A stretch of 64,000 nt of DNA. Source: DASQPA01 sp963756455. Lineage in GTDB: Bacteria > Acidobacteriota > Thermoanaerobaculia > Multivoradales > UBA5704. The notes beneath the pieces were generated by a model. It did not search any database. It saw only the letters and a program-made list of their open reading frames with translations, and had not been told where the DNA came from. Made by a program: the position numbers and the translations under genes. Shown piece by piece: positions 49,303-58,102 of this stretch. The DNA lies in assembly GCA_963756455.1 (NCBI GenBank), contig CAVWNC010000004.1:558001-622000 (forward strand), written 5' to 3'. Position 1 is the stretch's first letter. Every line of letters starts with the position of its first letter.

Positions 49303-49515
49303 TTACCGGGGCTCGCCCGGCTTGGGGTCGTCGCCGCTCCCCACCTGGGGAGGCGGGACCGGGTCGTCTTCCGCGGCCTTCATGGAGTTCTTGAACTCCT
49401 TGATCGAGGTGCCGAGACCTCGGCCCAGCTCCGGTAACTTACTGGGACCGAAGAAGATCAGGGCGATGCCGAGGACGAGGATCAGGTGCATCGGCTGGAA
49501 GAGTCCTTCGAACAT
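49303..49515 (-). CDS. tatA: Twin-arginine translocase subunit TatA
   Basis: 70 residues: MFEGLFQPMHLILVLGIALI, then FFGPSKLPELGRGLGTSIKE and FKNSM, ending in an acidic/proline-rich tail. The TM helix, FGPSKLPELGRGLG hinge and amphipathic helix are the TatA/TatE signature. TatA forms the pore for folded Tat substrates in the cytoplasmic membrane. No tatB or tatC lies nearby. Upstream is a GGAGG-like site. Confidence 0.95.
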   Translation of the reverse strand: MFEGLFQPMHLILVLGIALIFFGPSKLPELGRGLGTSIKEFKNSMKAAEDDPVPPPQVGSGDDPKPGEPR

Positions 49516-49663
49516 GGTACGAACCTCCGGAACGGGATGGTCTCCGGGATGGAGCCAGCTTCCCTCTAGGGTAACACCGAGGCGGGGGAAAAATTGCGCT
49601 CCTGCTGGAGAAAAGGAGGGAGGAGCGTAACTTGGGCGGTGCTATAGTAGGGTTCGACGCCAA

Positions 49664-49823
49664 ATGGAGCCCACCACTTTGACAGGTACGAGAGAAGGCA
49701 TCATCCGGGTGCCGGTGAAGCCCAAAATGCTCCGCTGGGCCCGCGAGCGGCCGGCCGGAGTACCGCCAGCTTGCGCGTCAGACTCCCGAAACTGGAGCTC
49801 TGGGAGCACATCAGAGTCCCCGA
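49664..49823 (+). pseudogene. Remnant of XRE/ImmA-type regulator N-terminus
   Basis: The start MEPTTLTGTREGIIRVPVKP followed by KMLRWARER is the typical N-terminus of XRE-ImmA/IrrE proteins. After ARER a one-base loss shifts the frame; the other frame continues GRSTASLRVRLPKLELWE, the expected next part. Homology then ends at the REP-like hairpin at 49824. TATAGT at 49643-49648 is a possible -10. The rest of the gene is missing. Confidence 0.55.
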
Positions 49824-49862
49824 GCCGGGCAGGCACGGGGGCTCTGCCCCTACCTGCCCGGC
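49824..49862 (-). repeat. REP-like palindrome, GTAGGGGC type
   Basis: Perfect 10-bp arms GCCGGGCAGG (49824) and CCTGCCCGGC (49853) enclose an inner stem GGGGC/GCCCC. The minus strand reads GTAGGGGCAGAGCCCCCGTG followed by CCTGCCCGGC. It matches 3550-3594 in head and tail. It sits exactly where the XRE-ImmA-like homology stops. Confidence 0.65.
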
Positions 49863-50225
49863 TGGACGAATTTCTTCCCTCTAGCGTCCCAAGCCAGCGT
49901 CCCCTGTTCCTTCTCATCTCTTCTTTGGAACGCTAGATTCCTCCGTCATGCCCGCGCCAACTCCACGCCGAGCTGATCTACGAGGCTTACAGGGCACGGG
50001 ACCGCGAGGATTCCCACCGTCTATCGCAAGTCTGCCGTCCCGACGTAAGAGACGCTTGGAGACGCTGCCCGGTCGCGCCGAGAGGCCGCGCACCCGTTTG
50101 GAGACGAGTAGAGGGTCCCGCCAGGGGGATCGGCGCCGCCCACGGGACGCGAAATGCGAGATTTGGGACGCGAGGAAGCCTCTGCAGCCCCGCGGCGGGT
50201 CTGGGAAGGCGGGAGACCCTCGCGT

Positions 50226-50412
50226 GGAGACGCTGGGAGAGCAGGTAGAGACGCTGGCGAAGCGAGTGGAGACGCTGGGGAAGCTCTGGAGACGCTGGGG
50301 AAGCACGCGGAGACGCTGGGGAAGCTCTGGAGACGCTGGGGAAGCACGCGGAGACGCTGGGGAAGCACGCGGAGACGCTGGGGAAGCTTGTGGACACGCT
50401 AGAGAGTCAGCC
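50226..50412 (+). repeat. Tandem 20/21-nt GAGACGCTG repeats, degenerate coiled-coil ORF
   Basis: About nine units of GGAGACGCTGGGGAAGCNCNC, alternating 20 and 21 bases. Units of 21 encode heptads such as VETLGEQVETLAKRVETLGK and ETLGKHA; each 20-base unit shifts the frame. If corrected, the tract reads as a continuous (ETLGKxx)n coiled coil going on into FQILLDRLQPRFQRLQTRFQ. A plus frame 49948-50616 is open across it (222 codons) but mixes frames. Either a broken coiled-coil gene or a non-coding repeat array. Confidence 0.6.
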
Positions 50413-50484
50413 GAGACGCTGGAAACGTGGCTGGAGACGTTCCAAATACTTCTGGATCGTCTCCAGCCACGTTTCCAGCGTCTC
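50413..50484. repeat. Perfect 27-bp inverted repeat hairpin, 18-nt loop
   Basis: The left arm 50413-50439 starts GAGACGCTGGAAACGTGGCT and the right arm 50458-50484 is its exact reverse complement, ending AGCGTCTC. The loop is 50440-50457. After it the GAGACG units continue in the opposite orientation as CGTCTCCAGC to about 50555, so the hairpin is the centre where the repeat array flips. Confidence 0.85.
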
Positions 50485-50605
50485 CAAACTCGATTCCAGC
50501 GTTTCCACGATCGTCTCCAGCGTCTCGAAACCCGAGGTGCGGTCCTCCGTACGCTCCAGCAGCGTCTCGACGGTCGACCGCGACCCCTCCGCAGTACGCG
50601 CCGAC

Positions 50606-51112
50606 CTACACGGTGAAGCTGAAATCGAATTCCTGCCCGACCATGAGCCTGGCGGTCTGGGCGGGTAAGTTGATGCTCTTGAGGAGCTTGCCGCTGCCGT
50701 CAGAGACCTGGACGGTGAACGCGTCCACCTTGTAGGTGCTGAACAGGTTCGACGGCTGCTGGACGATCGAGATCCTCAGGATGTGAGAGCCCGGGGCGAT
50801 CTGGTCCTTGGCGCTCAGGAGAACCGTCGAGAAGCTGGGCTCCGAGCAGAAGTAGCTGACGGGAACTCCGTTGCCATCGTAATCGGGGACGACGGCCCCC
50901 GGTGGACAGCTGTCCGCCTCGACGACGTGGTCGACGGTCAGCTGGACCCAGGTGAGGGTCGGCTGACCGGAGGTGTCGCTCAGGGTCGTGGACAGGGTGA
51001 AGCGATCGGGCCCCGAGAGCATGCTGGGGGGATCGGTGGGGGATTTCTGACTGCAGCCGGCGAGCGCGAGCGCCGAGAGAGCTGCCACGAGGAAAGCCTG
51101 GCGGATCTGCAT
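50606..51112 (-). CDS. Putative lipoprotein
   Basis: 168 residues from ATG 51112 with GGAGG seven bases upstream. Signal AFLVAALSALALAGCSQKSP with a lipobox (LALAGC, Cys 20) predicts a lipid anchor. The mature part is beta-rich (FTLSTTLSDTSGQPTLTWVQ, SHILRISIVQQPSNLFSTYK) and ends VGQEFDFSFTV. No family is recognised. Membrane side and partner unknown. Confidence 0.78.
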   Translation of the reverse strand: MQIRQAFLVAALSALALAGCSQKSPTDPPSMLSGPDRFTLSTTLSDTSGQPTLTWVQLTVDHVVEADSCPPGAVVPDYDGNGVPVSYFCSEPSFSTVLLSAKDQIAPGSHILRISIVQQPSNLFSTYKVDAFTVQVSDGSGKLLKSINLPAQTARLMVGQEFDFSFTV

Positions 51113-51225
51113 ATCGTGCCTCCATGGGCGCCGGTCGTCAGGTGTAGCTCGGCGCCTCGTAAAGAAGTCTGACGGAACCCGGCAGGCGCCGCCAGAGCAT
51201 GTTCATGCGTGGCGTCGCGGGCGGG

Positions 51226-51876
51226 CTATAGCAAGCCGGCCCGCATGGCCTTGCTCACCGCCTCGGACTTGGTGTGGACCTGGAGCTTTTCGTAGGTGTT
51301 ACGGATGTAGTTGCGGACGGTGTTGATGCTGATGCCGAGCTCGCGGCCGGCGGCCTCGTAGCCGAGGCCCCCGGCGAGGAGGCGGAGGAGGTGGATCTCC
51401 TGCGGCGTGAGCGCGGTTTCAAGGGCCTGGGGTGGGGCGGTCCGCCGGAAGAGCTCCACCACCTTCCGCGCGATCTCGGGCGACATGGGCGCCCCCCCCT
51501 CGTGCGCTTCGCGCACCGCCTCCAGGAGCCGCGCCGGCGGGGTGCGCTTCAGGAGGTAGCCGGTGGCGCCGTTACAGAGCGCCTCGAAGACCTTGTCCTC
51601 GTCGTCGAAGGCGGTGAGCATGAGGATGGTCGCCCCCGGCCAGCGCTCGCGGAGCGCTCCCGCCCCCTGGGAGCCGGGTCTACCGGGGAGCCCGATGTCC
51701 AAGAGGATGACGTCGGGCGCCTCGCCGCCTTGGGGCGCGGCGAGCGCTTGCTCGAGCGAGCCGTAGACGGCGGTACAGCCGTAGCCCGGCGTGCCGTCGA
51801 CCAGGAGCCGGAGGCTCTCGCGTGTGATGCGATCGTCCTCGACGACCGCCACCCGGATGCGTTTCTGCTCGGTCAT
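51226..51876 (-). CDS. NarL/FixJ-type response regulator
   Basis: 216 residues. Receiver: IRVAVVEDDRITRESLRLLV, Asp 60 (DVILLDIGLPGRPGSQGAGA), Lys in GYLLKRTPPARLLEAV. DNA-binding domain: LTPQEIHLLRLLAGGLGYEA and LGISINTVRNYIRNTYEKLQ. It lies 69 bases downstream of the propeller kinase and is its obvious partner. Confidence 0.92.
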   Translation of the reverse strand: MTEQKRIRVAVVEDDRITRESLRLLVDGTPGYGCTAVYGSLEQALAAPQGGEAPDVILLDIGLPGRPGSQGAGALRERWPGATILMLTAFDDEDKVFEALCNGATGYLLKRTPPARLLEAVREAHEGGAPMSPEIARKVVELFRRTAPPQALETALTPQEIHLLRLLAGGLGYEAAGRELGISINTVRNYIRNTYEKLQVHTKSEAVSKAMRAGLL

Positions 51877-51945
51877 GGCTCTCCCCCAGGGCGCCTGACC
51901 CTACCACCCGCGGACGGTGCCGCGCCAGGCATGATCATGCGCGTC

Positions 51946-54900
51946 TCAGGGCTTCAGGCGCAGGCGCACGCGGGTCCCCTCGCCCGGCGCCGAGTCGATC
52001 GTGAGCACGCCGCCGAGCCGCGCCGCACGCGCCCGCAGGTTTAGCAGGCCATGGCCGCCGCTGCGGCTCTCGCCGGCCTTGGCGGCATCGCTGCCATCGG
52101 CGGGCGCGAAGCCGACGCCGTCGTCGCGCACCTCGGCGAGCAGCTCGCCTCCCACCTCGGAAACCTCGATCCAGACCGCGCCGGCGCGGGCGTGGCGGGC
52201 GGCGTTGTGGAGCGCCTCTTTGAGCACCAGGTAGAGCTCCCGCCGGGCCGCGGGGCGGAGCGCGATCTCGGCCGCCCGGGGCGGGGCGGAGAAGTGGACG
52301 GCGAGGCCGCGGGACTCGAAGAGGTCGCTCGCGAAGCGGCGGATTCTCGCCAGCAGGCTTTCGAGGTCGTCGCGGCGGGCGTCGAGCGCCCAGACGATGT
52401 CTCCGGTGGCCTCCATGAGCTCCCGCGCCGTCTCGCCGATCTGATCGAGAAACGTCGCCTCCGGCGCCGCCGGATCGGCCACCCGGCGCCGGCTGAGCTC
52501 GGCCAGGATCGAGATGCGCGACAGGCTGGAGCTCAGGTCGTCGTGGAGATCGGCGGCGATCCCCGTGCGTACCCGCTCGAGCTCCAGGAGCCGTTCGAGA
52601 CGCGCCCGGTAGAGGCTCCAGGCGATCCCGGCGGCGGCCGCGGCGACTGAGAGGAGGAACCACCAGCGTTGCCAATAGGGACGCAGGAGCGTGAAGGCGA
52701 GGAGAGCGGGGGAGGGGCTCACGACGCCCTCGGGCGTCACGGCGCGGAAGAGAAGCCGGTAGTCGCCCGGCGCGAGACCGCCCAGGAGCACCGAATGCTC
52801 CGTCTGCGGCTCGCTCCAGGCGGCGGTCGATCCCGACCCTAGAAGCTGGTACTGGTAGCGCAGGCCCGCGCCATAGGCGAAGCTGATCGCGAGGAAATGG
52901 GCCTCCACCTGGTTGCGCTCGGCGGGAAGGGTGAGGCCGGCGAGCTCGTGGACGCCCAGGGGGGGCAATGCCACGGGTACCCCGCCGAGCCGCAGGTTGC
53001 TCAGGAACACGGGCGGCGGCGCCGCGCTCCGGGGAGCCGCGGGGAGATAGCGCGCCGGCCCCGAGGGCGTCCCGAACCAGAGGCTGCCGTCCGCCGCGCC
53101 GTAGGCCACGTTGACGACGCTCGCGGGGAGACCCTCGGCGACCGAGAGGGCCCGGATGCGGCCGGTCTCGGGGTCGAGCCGGTCGATCCCCTTGCCATGG
53201 CCGAGGTAGATCGCGCCTTGAGGGTCCTCGGTGATGCAGAGGATGCGGTCGCTCGACAGCCCCTGGGCGCCGGTGTAGGCGACCGACCGCGGCCGCGCGG
53301 CTTCCAGGTTCTCGAAACGGAGCACCCCACCGTACGAGGTCGCCACCCAGAGACGCCGCTTCTTGTCGACGAAGAGGTCGTTGACACCCCCGAGCGGCGG
53401 CGTCCCGTCCCCGTTGAGGAAGAGGTCGGCCGTGTCGCCCCGGAGGCGCGCCAGGCCACCGCCGGAGAGGCCGATCCAGAGTTGGCCGTAGGAGTCCTCC
53501 ACGAAGGCCGAGGCGCCGACGCCGGGGGCCAGCCGGTCGAGGGCGGCCACCGGGCTGAAGCGGCCGGTCTCGGGGTCCCAGCGCGTGATCTTCCCGTTCG
53601 CCGCGGTGCCGGGGTCCTCCTCGCCGAGCGAGGAGACCCAGAGACGGCCGTGCGAATCCCGGAAGAGGCGGGAGATCTCGCCGATCCCGGCGGCGGCCTT
53701 CCGGTACGTGCCGGGCGCCTCCGGTAGCGCCTCAGGCGTTGCGACCGGAGGGAAGTGCCAGATCCCGGCGCCGTCGCCCAGCCAGAGCCCGCCGTCCGGG
53801 TCCGCCACCACCACCGGCCGGCGGCCGCGCCGGGGAGGCGCGGCGCGGGCGAGCGCCCGGGGGGTCACGTCGCGCAGCTCCTGGCCGTCGAAATGGAAGA
53901 GCTGGGGATGCTGCCCCTGGCTGCCCCAGACGTAGAGGTTCCCCCGCCGGTCCGCGAAGATCTCGCCCACGCCGAGGCCGGGCGAGGGATCGCCGCCGGT
54001 GCCTCCAACGCTGCCGACACCGCCAGGGTCGCCGACGTTGCCGACGTTGCCGGCGAGTCCGAAGGTGAGGAAGCCACCGGGAGCGATCCGCATCAGGCCA
54101 TGGGCGCGGGTCCCCACCCAGAGATCGCCGTCGCGGTCCTCCGCCAGGCCGACGATCTCGTCGTCCAAGAGACCATCGCGGCGGCTGTAGCCGCGGAGCC
54201 CCCGGCCGTCGCCGGCATCCAGCTCGTGGAGGCCGGCCGGGGTGGCGATCCAGACCTTGCCGGCGCGGGTCTCGATCATCCCGCCCGAGAGCCGCGGACC
54301 GGCGTTCGCGAAGTCGAAGCGGCAGACCTCTCCAGGGGCCGCGGGGAGACTGGGCGATGCCCCCTGCCGGCAGGTACCGGCCCGGGAGCGTTCGAGGAGC
54401 GAGCCCCCGTTTCCCCCGTTCCCGCCGGGAGCGAGCACGTAGAGGGCCTGGCCGGTGAGCACCCAGAGCCGATGCCGGGAATCGAGGAGGAGAGCGCCGA
54501 CCCCCTCCCAGCGCGGCGAGGGAAGGATCGGGCTCGCGATCCAATGCCCGTCCGCGAGGCGGTGGAGGAGGCCGGTCCGCCGGCCCACCCAGAGCCCGCC
54601 CGCGCCGTCCGGGGCAAGGGAGGTGATCCCGACGATTCCCGGCGTCTCCGGGACGGCGGCAGCCGCGCGCAAGCGAAAGAGCCCGCCGCCCGGCGCGGGC
54701 TCCGCCAGCCAGGGCGAGGCGCCGTCGGCGAGGAGCGCCGTCACCCTTCCGCGTCCCACCGGCCCCTCCGTCGCCGGCCGGAAGATCCTCCCTGTGCTTA
54801 CCGGAGCGACGTCGAGCCGGGCGAGGCCGCCGGTCGTGCCGACGAGGAGCCCGCCGTCTGGAGCTTCCAGGAGGGCGGTGACGTTCGGGCTCGGCAGGCC

Positions 54901-55197
54901 CTGGCGCGGGTCGTAGCTGACGAAGCGGGTGCCGTCGAAGCGACTGAGCCCGCTCCGGGTGCCGATCCAGAGGAAGCCGCGGGAATCCGGGAGGAGAGTG
55001 TGGATCTCGTCACCCGCCAGGCCGTCTGCCGCGGTGTAGACACGGATGGGCAGCCGTTCCGTCGGCGGTCGCACCACGGCCGCCGATGTCGCCGGAATTG
55101 CCGATGTCCCCGGTATTGCCGGTATCGCCGACACTGCCGTCGTGACGTCGAGACCGAGGACAGCCGTGAGCAGAGCCGGAATCCAGATTCGCCGCAA
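51946..55197 (-). CDS. Two-component propeller-domain sensor histidine kinase
   Basis: 1083 residues. A signal-like start (MRRIWIPALLTAVLGLDVTT) is followed by about 14 Reg_prop blades (LLPDSRGFLWIGTRSGLSRF, DRDGDLWVGTRAHGLMRI, LFVDKKRRLWVATSYGGVLR) making a periplasmic double propeller, then a Y_Y_Y domain (EAHFLAISFAYGAGLRYQYQ), one TM helix (WWFLLSVAAAAAGIAWSLY), HisKA_3 (GIAADLHDDLSSSLSRISIL) and HATPase (LKEALHNAARHARA, DDGVGFAP, GGHGLLNLRARAARLGG). Such kinases are best known as polysaccharide sensors of Bacteroidota; here the ligand is unknown. Two repeat inserts (AIPAIPGTSAIPATSAAV; GNVGNVGDPGGVGSVGGTGG) come from 9-nt microsatellites. Confidence 0.93.
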   Translation of the reverse strand: MRRIWIPALLTAVLGLDVTTAVSAIPAIPGTSAIPATSAAVVRPPTERLPIRVYTAADGLAGDEIHTLLPDSRGFLWIGTRSGLSRFDGTRFVSYDPRQGLPSPNVTALLEAPDGGLLVGTTGGLARLDVAPVSTGRIFRPATEGPVGRGRVTALLADGASPWLAEPAPGGGLFRLRAAAAVPETPGIVGITSLAPDGAGGLWVGRRTGLLHRLADGHWIASPILPSPRWEGVGALLLDSRHRLWVLTGQALYVLAPGGNGGNGGSLLERSRAGTCRQGASPSLPAAPGEVCRFDFANAGPRLSGGMIETRAGKVWIATPAGLHELDAGDGRGLRGYSRRDGLLDDEIVGLAEDRDGDLWVGTRAHGLMRIAPGGFLTFGLAGNVGNVGDPGGVGSVGGTGGDPSPGLGVGEIFADRRGNLYVWGSQGQHPQLFHFDGQELRDVTPRALARAAPPRRGRRPVVVADPDGGLWLGDGAGIWHFPPVATPEALPEAPGTYRKAAAGIGEISRLFRDSHGRLWVSSLGEEDPGTAANGKITRWDPETGRFSPVAALDRLAPGVGASAFVEDSYGQLWIGLSGGGLARLRGDTADLFLNGDGTPPLGGVNDLFVDKKRRLWVATSYGGVLRFENLEAARPRSVAYTGAQGLSSDRILCITEDPQGAIYLGHGKGIDRLDPETGRIRALSVAEGLPASVVNVAYGAADGSLWFGTPSGPARYLPAAPRSAAPPPVFLSNLRLGGVPVALPPLGVHELAGLTLPAERNQVEAHFLAISFAYGAGLRYQYQLLGSGSTAAWSEPQTEHSVLLGGLAPGDYRLLFRAVTPEGVVSPSPALLAFTLLRPYWQRWWFLLSVAAAAAGIAWSLYRARLERLLELERVRTGIAADLHDDLSSSLSRISILAELSRRRVADPAAPEATFLDQIGETARELMEATGDIVWALDARRDDLESLLARIRRFASDLFESRGLAVHFSAPPRAAEIALRPAARRELYLVLKEALHNAARHARAGAVWIEVSEVGGELLAEVRDDGVGFAPADGSDAAKAGESRSGGHGLLNLRARAARLGGVLTIDSAPGEGTRVRLRLKP
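54010..54052 (-). repeat. 9-nt in-frame microsatellite in propeller kinase
   Basis: Units of the GCCGACGTT type (read on plus) encode the Gly/Val-rich loop GNVGNVGDPGGVGSVGG between propeller blades. Confidence 0.55.
55081..55140 (-). repeat. 9-nt in-frame microsatellite at propeller kinase N-terminus
   Basis: Units such as GCCGATGTC and GCCGGTATC (read on plus) encode AIPAIPGTSAIPATSAAV just after the signal segment. Confidence 0.55.
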
Positions 55198-55289
55198 CGC
55201 GTCCTTTCGACCGAAGAGGAGAAGGACAGCATATCGCGAAGCCGCGAGGGAAGACCGAGGGAGGAGAGCTCGGGCTGCCCCGGAAGCGC

Positions 55290-55340
55290 TATACTAGCGC
55301 TAATTCTTAGATGAAGCTTCCGGGAGATAGCACGAGGAGA
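55290..55340 (+). promoter_or_regulatory. Candidate promoter and leader, TATACT-AGCGCTAAT motif
   Basis: TATACTAGCGCTAATTCTT, then GAAGCTTCCGGGAGA. It closely matches the leader of the PAS kinase gene at 21319. If this is the promoter, ATG 55311 would be about 10-15 bases from the start of transcription and ATG 55341, preceded by GAGGAG, may be the real start. Confidence 0.45.
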
Positions 55341-56990
55341 ATGCCCCGTCCGCCGTCGGACTCGCCGGGGAGGGCCCGAGGTCCAGTTTTTTCTTTCTCC
55401 CACCTCGTCGGTTGGGTCGCCGTCCTCGTTGGTTGCGCCGTCCTTCTGAGCTGGGCCGCGGGGAGCGACGCTCTCAAGAGCATCCTTCCGGGCTACGTCT
55501 CGATGAAGCCCAACACCGCCCTCTGCTTCGTCCTCCTCGGTTGGGCCTTCCTCTCGGCGAGATCGCCCGCGGCTCGCACCCGCCATCTCGGAATGGTCGG
55601 CTCCCTGGGAGCGGCCGCCGTGGGGTTGGCGACCCTGGCGGAGTACCTGGGCGGTTGGGATTTCGGCCTCGACCGTTTCCTTCTACCGGAGTCGCCAGCG
55701 ACGTCCCTCACCCCCTTCGTGGGACGGATGGGCGCCAATGCCGCTCTCGCCTTCGTGGCGCTCGGCGTGGCGCTCGCCGCGTTCGCGATCTCCCGGTTCC
55801 CGGTCGCCGTCGAGGGGGGCTCGATCGTCGCCATCGCCTTGGCGGGGCTCGCCAGTCTCCGCTATCTCTACGGCGCGCAACCCTTTCCGCGCTTTGCGGT
55901 AGCCTCCTCCCAGATCGCCTTCCATACCGTGCTCCTCCTCCTTCTCCTGGGCGTCGGGGTGCTCGGGGCGGCGCCAGAAGGGAGGGTGAGGCGTCTCTTG
56001 TCGAGCGCCGGACCGGGCGGGACCGCCAGCCGCCGTCTGCTGCCGATCCTGTTTGCGACGCTCGTGGGACTGGGATGGATTCGGCTCAAGGGTCAACACA
56101 TCGGCCTCTATGGGCTGGAGCTCGGGCTGTCTCTCATGGTCTGGGTCTCCCTCGCCGTCTTGACGGCCAGCATCGTTTGGATTGCCAGTTTCCTCGAACG
56201 CCTCGACCAGGAGCGCCGGATCGCCGAGGACATGCGGCACGCGATCGAGACCCAGCTCCAAGCAGAGAAGGAGGCAGAGCATCTGAAGAGAGCGTTCGTC
56301 GCCAACATGTCCCATGAGCTGCGGACGCCGCTCAACGCGATCCTCGGATTTGCGGAGCTGATCGAGGACGGCAAAGCGGGACCGACGTCTCCTCTCCAAC
56401 GCGAGTTCCTCGGGGACATCCTGACCAGCGCCCGCCACCTGCTCGCTCTGCTCAACGACATCCTGGACATCGCGAAGCTCGACTCGGGAAAAGCCACTTT
56501 CCGGACCGAGCTCCTGTCCCTCCCGCTCGTCACGCAGGAAGTCTTGAGCGTGCTCAAGAGCCTCACCACCCGGAAGAACCTCCAGGTCGAGACCGACTTG
56601 GATCCTGCCGTCTGCGATTTGGAGCTCGATCCCGACCGCTTGAAGCAGGTTCTGTTCAACTTCCTGTCGAACGCCATCCGCTTCACCCCGCGAGGCGGCA
56701 GGATCACGATTCGCGCCCGGCCCGAAGATGCTACGCGCTTCCGGCTGGAGGTGGAGGACAACGGCGTCGGCATCCGGCAGGAGCACCTGGGCGAGCTGTT
56801 CCAGGAATTCCGGCAGGTGCACCGTCATGGGGTGACGGAGGAACTGGGAACGGGGCTCGGTCTCGCCCTCACCAAACGTCTCGTCGAGGCGCAGGGGGGG
56901 AGCGTCGGGGTCAGCAGCACGGAGGGTCTGGGAAGCGTGTTCTTCGCGATTCTCCCTTGTTCTCTGCGGCCCGCCCTCGCGAGCTCTTAG
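55311..56990 (+). CDS. Membrane sensor histidine kinase
   Basis: 559 residues, or 549 from ATG 55341. About eight TM helices fill residues 25-300 (SHLVGWVAVLVGCAVLLSWA, SMKPNTALCFVLLGWAFLSA, GANAALAFVALGVALAAFAI, LGWIRLKGQHIGLYGLELGL) in a MASE-like arrangement with SMKPNTALCF and GRMGANAALAF repeats. HisKA: VANMSHELRTPLNAILGFAE. HATPase: FNFLSNAIRFTPRGG, VEDNGVGIRQE, GTGLGLALTKRLVE. No receiver. No regulator gene adjoins it, so it is an orphan kinase. Confidence 0.9.
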   Translation: MKLPGDSTRRMPRPPSDSPGRARGPVFSFSHLVGWVAVLVGCAVLLSWAAGSDALKSILPGYVSMKPNTALCFVLLGWAFLSARSPAARTRHLGMVGSLGAAAVGLATLAEYLGGWDFGLDRFLLPESPATSLTPFVGRMGANAALAFVALGVALAAFAISRFPVAVEGGSIVAIALAGLASLRYLYGAQPFPRFAVASSQIAFHTVLLLLLLGVGVLGAAPEGRVRRLLSSAGPGGTASRRLLPILFATLVGLGWIRLKGQHIGLYGLELGLSLMVWVSLAVLTASIVWIASFLERLDQERRIAEDMRHAIETQLQAEKEAEHLKRAFVANMSHELRTPLNAILGFAELIEDGKAGPTSPLQREFLGDILTSARHLLALLNDILDIAKLDSGKATFRTELLSLPLVTQEVLSVLKSLTTRKNLQVETDLDPAVCDLELDPDRLKQVLFNFLSNAIRFTPRGGRITIRARPEDATRFRLEVEDNGVGIRQEHLGELFQEFRQVHRHGVTEELGTGLGLALTKRLVEAQGGSVGVSSTEGLGSVFFAILPCSLRPALASS

Positions 56991-57112
56991 ACGTAGAGCG
57001 GAAGCCGAACGGTACGAGGTCACGGCGGACGCGGTGGGTTCGCCGGCCGGCCATGGCCTCGGGCCGTTTCACGGGGCCTCACCTCCTTGACAGCTCCCTT
57101 TTTAGTCCACGT

Positions 57113-57859
57113 CTATTCGAAGTACGTGCACTGCAGGTGGGCCCGCGATTGGGCGATGATGATCTCGCCGGTCACGAGGCCGAGACCCTGAACCGGCAGG
57201 GCGTTGAGCGTGACGTGGATCGCGTTGACGGTCAGGTCCATCGAGCTGCCGGCGACCGTCACGATCTGCTCGTTGAGCACGATGCGCAGGCCGGCGAGAT
57301 CGACGAGCACGGTGTTGGGCGTCGGTTGGGAGGGAAGATCAGCCAGGTTGAGCTGGGAATTGGCCAGGCTGCTCGTACCGGTCATCGCCGGATGGCCGAC
57401 CGTGCAGGGGCAGACGAGCTGCGCCCGTGAGCTGATGGCGTCGGCTTGCAGGCCGAGGAACGGCAGGAGGCCCGCCAGCTTGAGTTGGACCGTCGCGACC
57501 GTCGCGGCGGCGAAGACCTCGTTGGTCGACGGCACCTGCGATTCGGCGTCGACCTGCAGCAGGCCCACCTGGAGCACGGTGCCGAGCCCGAGGACGTTGG
57601 TCGAGGCCGTGATCTTGGCGCTCGCCAGCTGTTGGGTGAAGTTGTAGGCCGGAGCGGCGTTCCCCGAAACGAAGGGGAGCGGGCCGCTGGTCACCTGGAG
57701 GACCGGCCCCAAGAGGGGAAGGATTTTTAAATTGATCGATTCCCCGAAGGCCGAGCTGTTGGCGTCGGCGGGGCTCTGCGCCGTCGCGGAATGCGAGAGG
57801 GACAGGGAGAGTAGGAGGAAGGCGAGCCCGAGCGGGCGCGCTGCGCGCTTTGAAACCAT
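57113..57859 (-). CDS. Choice-of-anchor P family secreted protein
   Basis: 248 residues with the signal peptide GLAFLLLSLSLSHSATA and mature start QSPADANSSAFGESINLKIL. The body follows the choice-of-anchor P pattern: SSAFG-x-x-x-N near the start, repeated NVLGLGTVLQVGLLQVDAES-type strands, and the end ALPVQGLGLVTGEIIIAQSR then AHLQC. Such proteins are secreted; the anchor is usually a sorting signal added in other members. No sorting motif (PEP-CTERM or similar) is seen at this C-terminus. Role unknown. Confidence 0.8.
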   Translation of the reverse strand: MVSKRAARPLGLAFLLLSLSLSHSATAQSPADANSSAFGESINLKILPLLGPVLQVTSGPLPFVSGNAAPAYNFTQQLASAKITASTNVLGLGTVLQVGLLQVDAESQVPSTNEVFAAATVATVQLKLAGLLPFLGLQADAISSRAQLVCPCTVGHPAMTGTSSLANSQLNLADLPSQPTPNTVLVDLAGLRIVLNEQIVTVAGSSMDLTVNAIHVTLNALPVQGLGLVTGEIIIAQSRAHLQCTYFE

Positions 57860-58102
57860 GAGGTCTCCTTTCCAAAAGACAACCCATCAAAGTTCTATAG
57901 CTCTATGGATAGGTACGGAGCGGGCCGAGACTTCGGTTGCCTCTGGGAGGAGAAGCGAGGCGCCGACCGGCGCCCGCCACCACCGAGAGCGTGGAACCGT
58001 TTTCCGCCGCCAGCGAGAGCCCGAGCCCAAGGAGCGGCGGGTGGCGCTGCCGTTTTGAAGTCGCGGCGGCGGGGTGCCGTCGCGAGGGAGTCCCGGCGTG
58101 GA

